Positions 48,801-57,800 of a DNA stretch of 64,000 bases are shown here, piece after piece. The stretch covers positions 17,820-81,819 of the forward strand of contig NW_001865077.1 of assembly GCF_000002865.3 (NCBI RefSeq), given 5' to 3'. The position numbers were made by a program, and so were the translations under genes. The notes under the pieces were generated by a model that made no database searches, was not told the origin of the DNA, and was given only the letters and a program-made list of their open reading frames with translations. The stretch is from Monosiga brevicollis MX1 (Eukaryota > Opisthokonta > Choanoflagellata > Craspedida > Salpingoecidae). The first letter of the stretch is position 1. Each line of letters opens with the position of its first letter.

Positions 48801-51800
48801 GCACTGCAGTCACAGCCGGGCTCGAGGCTGGTCACGCAAGGATTGGGCCCCAGTGTGACGCCATGCACCATGCCTTGGATCAAGATCGGCGCATTTGTGC
48901 CCAAAACTGTTACATCGTTGCGCCAGACCCGGCGCGTGGGAATGAACTCTTCCGGCACGTTATCCGTGTGGTTGGCCATGATGATATGTACCTCAGTGCC
49001 ATATTGCGACACGTCCAACTCGTCATCAATGGTGAGTTGTCCATTGAGCTCAAGCACCAGCAAGTCCACGTGCGCAAAAGACAGGCGGAAAATATCCTCG
49101 GCCGGGCTCGCCGTGTCCACGACCGTCAACATGTTCCGACGCAACTCATACTGAAGCGTACGAGGGTCGCTCTGGGCCTGCACGCGCAGCGTCACGGTCT
49201 GGTCTGGTGTGGCATCGCCCGTTAACATGATTGTGCCTGCATGGTCGACCAAGGAGCCATCGGCCCCCACCAAAAAGTCGTGTGAACCAGAGCCGGTCAC
49301 GACGTATTTGAGTTGGGCACCCAAAGCACTCGCGGCCACGCGGTGTTCAGATGTGCTCTGCGTCGAGGCCACCAGGTTGAGCAGTGTCATTTGCCCAGCT
49401 CGGACCGAGTTCAAGAAGGTGCGGTAGTGTGCTCCAGCCGTGAGGTGCACGTTGAACAGGCGCACTTCAATATTACGCGTAAATGCGTAGCGAGCCGAAT
49501 TGTTGACTTCATGTGCAACCGTCTCCGTGCTGATGTTTGTCGAGCTGCCGTCCACGGCGGTCAGGGTGAGCGTGCAGCCGTCCTCGCCCGGACCACCGTT
49601 AAGCAGGACCGGTGCCGCCAGCGTGTCAAAGGCGGGCACAACAAAGTTGTCATTTTGAGTTTGGCCAACTACTTGCGTCGAGGTCTCGGGGCGCACCGAT
49701 GTGATGATAAAAGTGGTATCGTGCAGGTTTGAACCCAGAAGGCGAAGCGCGGAGATGAAGTCGGCTGTCGACAAGACCACATTCAGACCCGCCGAAGACG
49801 TGAGAGCATCGGCCGTCATCTCAAAGGCGGTGTCTTCCACGTTGATATCCAACGATTGCAGATCGGACACGGTCAAGGGGTGGGCGGCCACAAAATCAGA
49901 GCCTGCTTGTCCACGAAGCGTCACGTTGTTCGAGGAGATACTCTCGATCGTCACGGGACACCATAGGCGCGAAACGGCAAAGGTGCTGGCCACGTGGACG
50001 TTTTGCACGAGCATTGTGCCGCAATTTGACTGCGTCAGCAGGGAAAATGTACCCGTAGCTGCCACTCCTGCGGCAGTGAAGGCGAGTTGCGGGGCCGTGG
50101 GGTAGGCCTCAAGGTCGATGAGGACATGGAAGAGATTGCCCGCAGGCAGGCGCAGAGTGCTCGTCAGGCCAGCCACTAGAATATTGAAGGCCTTGCCGTT
50201 ATAGCTGTTGCCAGCAAAAGAGAGCGTGCCGGCCTTGAGCGTGCGGCTGCGCACGGGGTCTGTAGGTTCGGAGCCGGGGCTGACAGTGTCGCGCAACTGC
50301 ACGTTGGTCAAACCAGAGCCGACGGTGGTAACCTGCACGGTCAGCACGCTGTCGCTGGTGAACAGGGCGGCGGCCGGGTTGATGGCGCCTGCGCTCGAAA
50401 TTACAGGCATGGGCTGTGAAGTCCAGAACGGTTTGCGATACAGAACCCAGTAGTGGTTCCACTTCAAAACGGTCCAGCACATTTCGTGAAAGGGGATGGG
50501 GATACAGGCCTCGATGCCCGCGGTCAGGAAGGCATCCAACTCGGCCACGCCCGTGACCAGGCTCAACAGGTTACCACCGGCCTTCACCAGGGCCACCAAG
50601 TCGGCCACTTCAAGAATACCCGTGCCCTCAACGTCCTTGAGGCCGAAACTGATGGTACCGCGCAAACCCAGGCCGACCGAGCCCTTGAAAATGAGCACGC
50701 TCACATCAACCTGCACCCCGAAACCCACGTAGAACGACAGCGGGTAGAGTTGTCGTCCCGCGTCGTCTTTGACCCGCATGCCAAAGCGTTCCAGCAACTG
50801 AGCAGGGTCGCGTGAAGCAACGGCGGTGGTGAGGGCTGAGAATGGCAGTGAGAGGTGGATGGGTTGCACGGTCAAACCAATGTCCAGTGCCGCCTCAACC
50901 ATGACAAGGGGAACACTCCAAACAATGTAAGGGCCAAAGGGTACGCTTGAACCCAAGGAGAAGGAGGGAAGCTGAAGCGACACGAGGTCATAGGGAACTT
51001 CGTTACCCAGGAGCAAATCCTCGGCGATGGTTTCAAGATGATGCAGGAAGGGGAAGGTAATGCAAAAGCTGGCGCCGGGACTTGGGTTGATGCCGCGTGC
51101 GAGAAACTCGCTGAGCTGCTGTGTCACCATATTCTTGATTCCGTCTGGGGTTGTATCGTTTTTGAACTGCGGAATCGGAGACGAGGGAACGGTCCGGTTC
51201 AACAAGCTCAGAGCGTAGTTCAAGCTAAAGTTGCCGAGGTCGAGCACCGCCGGGTACTGGGAAAGAGAATACACCAAGTTTTCAACCTTCATCAGGTCCT
51301 TCTCAATCGAATCAAAGCGATCCATAAAGGTGATCATGGCCTTGACCATGGCAGAGTGGGTGCTGGCCTTGAGCTTGGAGAGAAGCTCTGCGATGGTCCA
51401 AGCCCGGCCGACGAGGTAACGGAGCAGCTCGAGGTGGGTATTCAAAATGTCGTAGACCTCGCGAGCTGGCTTGAGATACTTTTCCAACTTGTCCCACAGC
51501 ACCTGCTGTAGGTAAGTGAAGTAGGCCCCGAGATGCAGAGCCAAGCTGGTGTGCATGACTGGCGGTGCCAAGGGGTGACCAATTGTCACGTTGGAGGTCA
51601 GACTAAATTCGCCCTCCAAGTACGGCAGGTTGGTGCTTAGCGCCTTTTGCTGCACAAAGCCGAGACGTGCATCGGCTTGGAAATATTGCTTTGACTTGAG
51701 CATGAACTCGTCGGGCATGTTCGAGGAGCTGGAAGATGACTCAGCAATGGCGCTCGTCCTGAAAGAGCGGCGACGGCGCAGGTTGGTATCCCGATTGATA

Positions 51801-54800
51801 TCTTCCAAGTCATGCTCGATGCTTTGGCACTTGCGAGCCAAGTTTGGGCTCAGGATCATCAGAAGCTCCATGAGGCCCTTGCCGCCACTGAACCAATCGT
51901 CGTCCTCAAAGGCCTTGACAAGGTCCTCAACCATGAGTGGCACCTCCGAGGCGAGATGCGTGTCGCGCAGCAGGGTCCAGGCAAAAAAGGGCAGGGCGGC
52001 TTCGGGATCCAGCATCTCGAGCAGCGTGGTTACGAGATCCGTCACAATGAGGTTGATGAGCTCGCCACCCATGGCGGTCAGCGCCTGGTGCAATTCATCC
52101 GACGTGATGTTTGGATTGGACAGCAACATCACGGCCAAGCGGGTGCCGTCACCCTGAACAGCATGGGCTGCGTCTTGGCCAGTTTTGGCCAAGCCACCGC
52201 GGATGATTTTAAGCATGCCAGCAGCCTGGTAACTGGGCTTGACTGAGCCTTCTTTGGGGAGTGAAATTTCACACTCGAGCTGCTTGACCGAATCCACAAC
52301 GGCCTGGACATCGCCAAAGGCAGTGCGCAGGGCCTGATAGCCCGCAAAAATGGGCGTGACCACGCCAGTGCGCAGAGCTTCGAGATCGGCTGGCAGATCA
52401 TCCGTCAGATCGGGCATGTTGATGGACGCAAAGCTCTTCTCTGCCACGTCAATTTGATGCAAGATGTCTTCAACCCGCTGTTCGTCCTGCTCCAGCACGG
52501 CCGTAAGGTTGGTGCGACAGCCATCCGAGAACTGAAGCCCCGTGCATGAGGAGAGAGTGCCCTCGAGTAGATGCAGGAGATCGTCCACCACCTCGACGGT
52601 ATTGCGGCGCGTTCGCGCCTGTGGGACGGCTGAACGGCGCAGGCGCCGATCGGCGACGGCTGCCTCGGCTTCAGCACCTCCCCGTGCTTGCTGGCGCGCA
52701 GCGGCTACGTCCGAAGGCGGCGTGCCGCTCGTGGCGCCGACACCAAACATGACGGAGAGGCCTGCGTCAACGTGGAGGTCGGCCCCCAAGAATGCCAGGC
52801 GGCCGGTCATGAAATCGTTGATGCCCAAATCGGCAGAGAAGATGACAGCAGGATCGGAGAGGAACTGAAAGGTCAGACCAAAGTGTTGCGTCAGGCCAAG
52901 ACGTACAGGCATGCTGAGGGACACATCAGACGTGATTGTGTCTGTTGACTGCAGGTGCAGAAAGCGCAAGCCACCCAGATTATTATGCACGTGTGTGTGC
53001 TGCACCGTGCTGGCCTTGCCAAAGACAAAATCCCACGTGCAGACATCGGCGCACAGTTGAAAGCTGTACGAGTCGGGCATGGCCACTGGAGGCGGCGGGC
53101 AGCCGGAGAGCAGGTAGGGAGTAAAAGTCTTGCAGAGGGCGTCGGTGATTTCCTGCAGAATGATTTGGCGCAGCTTATAGACGTCATTGAGGATCGTCTG
53201 ATTCAGGCTCTGTATGACCTGCACAATGCGGTTGGCGTTTTCCGTGAGAGCCTGCTGCGTCTGAGGTCCCGTTATTTCGGCCAAGGTTTTGGTGATGTGA
53301 GCATCGTAGTCGTTTTGCACCAAAGGCAGCTCGACGCCATCGCTAAAGGCGCCCCCAGCTTGATAAAGCACGCGCGGGCCCACTTCGGAGAGGCGCTGCA
53401 TTTGCGCTACCAGCCGCGCGGGGTCGGCGAAAAAGCTGACGATGTCATGGCGGTGCAGCATGTCGGTCAAGCGCCAAGGAAAGCCGCCATCACCGCACAG
53501 GATCTGTTCCAGCTCAATGCCCCGGGCACCATTGGACAGCAAGTACTCAGAGTCGGTGCGAATGTCGACGAAGCAGTCTGGCGCCAGCTCCATGGACGGC
53601 TCAGCCGTAAAGTGGCTGGATGCATTGAGCGCCTCCAACTCGTACACGGCACCAACAGCGGCATGAACGTGGAGGTCAGCCGACAGTTGCGCAGAGGTGC
53701 GCTCAAATTGGATCGGCAGCATGCCAAAGTACAAAAGTTGGTCGCCCTTGATATCATAATTCACCGCCAGCTTCATGGTCGTGTTGCGCAGCTGCAGCGT
53801 GTCCAGCGTGGCGTCGGTAAAGTTGAACACAAGCTGTGAGTGAAAAGTGCCACTGTAGACGAGCGTCAGGTGGTCTGTCTCGCCCTCACCGAGGGGAAGC
53901 GTCTGATTGCCGGTCAGATTGCCTTCGGCTGGCTGCGGCGTAAGGTGGAACAATTCGTTGGTTTCAAAGACGAGGCCCGCGGGCAGCGTCGCATTGTTGA
54001 TCGCAAAGGCCAGGTCGACGGTGACCAGGTCCTCTTCCGGACGAAGGACGATGGCTTGGCAAACATTGATGCCAAAGACGGATGCAAACTGGTCGCACAG
54101 CTGGCGCAAATCCTGCACCTGGCCCTGGGAGCACTGCTGCTGAAGCCGCGCGATCTTGTCCTCGAAAACGAGGTTGTAGAGCTTGAGAAGACTCTCGTCA
54201 ACCATGGCAAGGGGGTGTTGTAAGGCCGGGATGGCGCGGATGGAAGCATCCAGGTCCGCAAGGAGATCTAGCTCCTCGCACAACTCAGTCGCGTTTTCCA
54301 AAGATAGGCGCTCAAAGAGAGCGCGGGTGGGGCCTTGAAACGTGGCGTTGAGGGTCCCAAGATCAACAAGTAAGGCCTGCAGGCTGGTGCTGTCAGAGGC
54401 ACTGCCGGCCGCATTGACCGAAAACATGAGCTCGGGTTCCACTTGTTCGCCTTGCTCCACAACGTTGATGGTGACGTTGGCGGCCGTCACGGTACCAGAA
54501 GCTGCAGCCTCGATTTCAAAGTATTCAGGGTACGTGGCCATCTGGCGCAGACTGGCCAGGCATTGAGTGGTGGTGGCCACGGTGGGCACCAGACCAAAGG
54601 CAAAGTTGAAGTTGGTGTGCGCCTGGCACCCGGAGTAGGAGCTGGGGATGATGCCAATATCACCGGGACCATCAAAGGCGGCAGCTAGAACACCGTCCAC
54701 CCGCACATCAGCCTGGTGAAGGATGGCGGCGGAAAAGAACGGCTTGTACAGATGCGGGTGAAAGTAGGCTAGCGAGGCGGTGGCGGTCACTGGCTGCACA

Positions 54801-57800
54801 CCCATAACGGTGGGAATGACCCATGCGTTCTCGCCTTCCTGCACGCCATCAAAGTCCAGGACGACTTGCGCAACGGAGTCGGCAAACCGAGGGTTGGCAG
54901 GAGCTACGGAGACGTTGATCATGCTGGCAAACGGGGCCGGTAGAGCCGGGGGAATGGCCGCGAGCAGGGCAGACTGAACAGTGGCGCCCGTATTGAGGGG
55001 CAAGACCACGTGCACGTTGGCCGACAGCGGCGTGATGGTCAAGGCGCCGGGCTCACAAAACTCGCCAGCCAGCTTTGAGCAGACGCGGCGTTCAGCGGCC
55101 ACGACGATGACAAACTCGTTGCCGTCTGAACTGACTGGCTCTTGCAGCTGCGTGGCGTTGGTAAAGTTGGTCTCAAGGCGATACCAGGACACGTTATCGT
55201 GGGTCTCAGCACCGGCAAGGTCGGGCGTTTGATAGACGATGCCGTAAGAGACGTTGACACATTGATGAAGGGAGACCACAGCAGCAGTGGTGGCAGGTCG
55301 CACGCGAGTGTTGCCTGCGGCGACTGTGGCGTTGATGTTGCTGGGCACGGTACCGACTGTACAGGCTTCAAAGTGACTGCGCCAGGCAGGAAGACGCGCG
55401 GGCAACAGCGAGCGCAGGGCGGCGGGAGCTAGGTCATCCGGGGCAAACTGGCTCAGATCCAGACTCTCGGTACGGGGCTTGTAGTAACGAGTCAGGTCAG
55501 GTTGGTACAGCATCTGGTAGAGGTAAGCAGCATCGGTGAGGGAGCCAGCAGTGGCCACGCGCTGAAAGGAAGTTTGACCATCAAACACGGGGCTGTTCTG
55601 GGTGTAGGTGGAGACCGTGACGGCGTAGGCGCCGCCAGTGCCAAGGGTACGCAAAGTAAATTGGCCGCAAAGCTGTTTGGCCTGATTCCGCTGCACCTTG
55701 GTAAGAACGACATCCAGGAGCCAATCGAGATCGCAATCGGCAAGGCCGTTGTTGAGAGCTTCAGACGCGGCCTCCAGGCTGCCGTAAGTCATGGGCATGG
55801 TGCAGTTGGTCAGCGGGCGACCGTTGACCGAGACGCTGAGGCCGAGCGTTTTGGCATAGCTGCCGGCGGGGCAAACGAGTTCCGTGGTCGCCACCTCGAG
55901 GTTGGACATGGAGAGCGGCTGCAGGGCCCAGAGGGAGACGTTGCCAAAGTCAGCGGCGTAGGAAGAGAGGTTGGTCAAGGTATTGACGAGACCTGGGGCT
56001 GGAGCTTCCACATGTTGGAGAGCATCAGGCACCAGGCGGACGAGGCTTTGGCTGAGGAGGTCATGCAGGAAGGCCTGGCTGGCGGAGTGGGGTTCGTCCG
56101 TGTCAGAGGACCAAACCATCGAAGTGGCGCTGTTTGCGCGGGTGTAGCAGGTGGCGGTGCTCAGGGGGCCGGTTGGGTCGTTCTTACACAAGCTGGAGGC
56201 GTCGTTGGAAGAGGCACGATTGTCGATGGCGCCCGTCAGGGTGGTGTTGGTGTCGGTGGTCAGGGCGACACGGACGTTGACCTCGGCATCGACGATGCTG
56301 ATGATGTCCTGATCTGAGTAGGAGTGGATGTCGAGGCGGGCCTGGTAAGAGCTGTTGCGAGAAATCCCGTGCATCATGTCCTTGGCCACGGGGAGGGCCA
56401 GGTGGGTGGCCAGGGTGTTGCCGGTAAGGTGGGAGTCAAAGTCAAAGCCGCGAAAGTCAAGGCGCATGGTGGAGTTTGTGACGAGAAGGGTGGGAAGCTG
56501 GAGGCGAGCGGTGCCGACAACGTCGCGGGTGCCGATGCGATCGCCGCTCATGGACATCCAATGCAGGGAGACGGAGTTGATGGTCAGCAAAAAGCCGTCA
56601 TTGTAGGAGGAGCGGCCATAGACGAGCACGTTGTCGAGGTCTGAGGTCCAAGCACCGAGCGTGGCATCAAAGCGGTGAGCCACGTCGCTCATGAGGGTTG
56701 ATCGAACGTTGCCAATGTCTGCCAACAGGGCAGCAAGGGCACCCTGGACGTTGGCTTGATCAACGACAATGTCAAAGACGTTGGCGGCTTGGCTGACGGC
56801 AAAGTATTCAAAGACGTATTGCTGAAGGTATTCGAGATTGTCACGATAGTGCTCAAGGAGGAACTCGTTGGTCCACTCAAAGTCCCACCACCACCACCAG
56901 TAGTCGTTCCAGTAGACGCAGAACATTTCCTCGCTCCACCACATGGGCCAGTCCCGGGGGCAGTTGTCACAGTTGTTGGGCGTGTAGCGAACGTGGACGG
57001 CGTTTTCGTCGACGTTGCCGGTGACGGCTTTGACGGCAACCGTGAGAAAGACAGGGTAGTAGCGCTCGTTGCGATCAAAGTCCTGTTGAGACACTGTCTG
57101 CATGTGCCACTGCAAGGGGGCATCCAGAGCCCAAGCGTTGGGATTGGCGGCAAAGTTGTCGAGGCGACCGATAAAGGCGACCAAGAGATCGTTTTGGGCG
57201 GTGGTGGCGCCGTCGAGCTTATTCTCGTAGTAGTATTCCTCCCAGGCCTCGGGAAAGCTGAAGTAGTCAATGTAACCTCTGAAGTTGTCAGCGACGGCGG
57301 CTTGAACACGAGAAAAGTCGACGCTGGCGTCGAGGCGCGCGCCCGTGGCAGTGAGATGAAGACCAATCTGGGCGACAAGTCGCTGACCCGTGTGATCAAT
57401 GTACATTTGGAGGCCTAGGCGTTGGGCCACGTAGGCAATGGCGCCGGGCGTATGCGGATGCTTGCGTAGACCGGCGTACTGGGTGAGGAGGGGCTGGATG
57501 ACCGTTGGACCGAGGTGGGCCGCCAGCATGGCATTGGCATACGTGTTTCCAGTGTCGAGGGCGCGGGTAAGGAGGGAGTTGAACACGGCAGCAGCCGGGG
57601 CAGTATCCAAGGTGGTGGCGGCGGTCACGGGGATGAGGGCTCCGCCCTCAGCGGCTTCGTTGAGGCTGTAGGGGAGCGCGAAGAGGGCTTGGTCGCTCGA
57701 GGCGGCTGGGGTGGGAAACAGCAGGCCACGAAGATGGCCAGAGACGTTGGCAGGGATGCGGTTGACAAAGGCCCACAAGGCTTGGTCGTTGCCGGTCACG

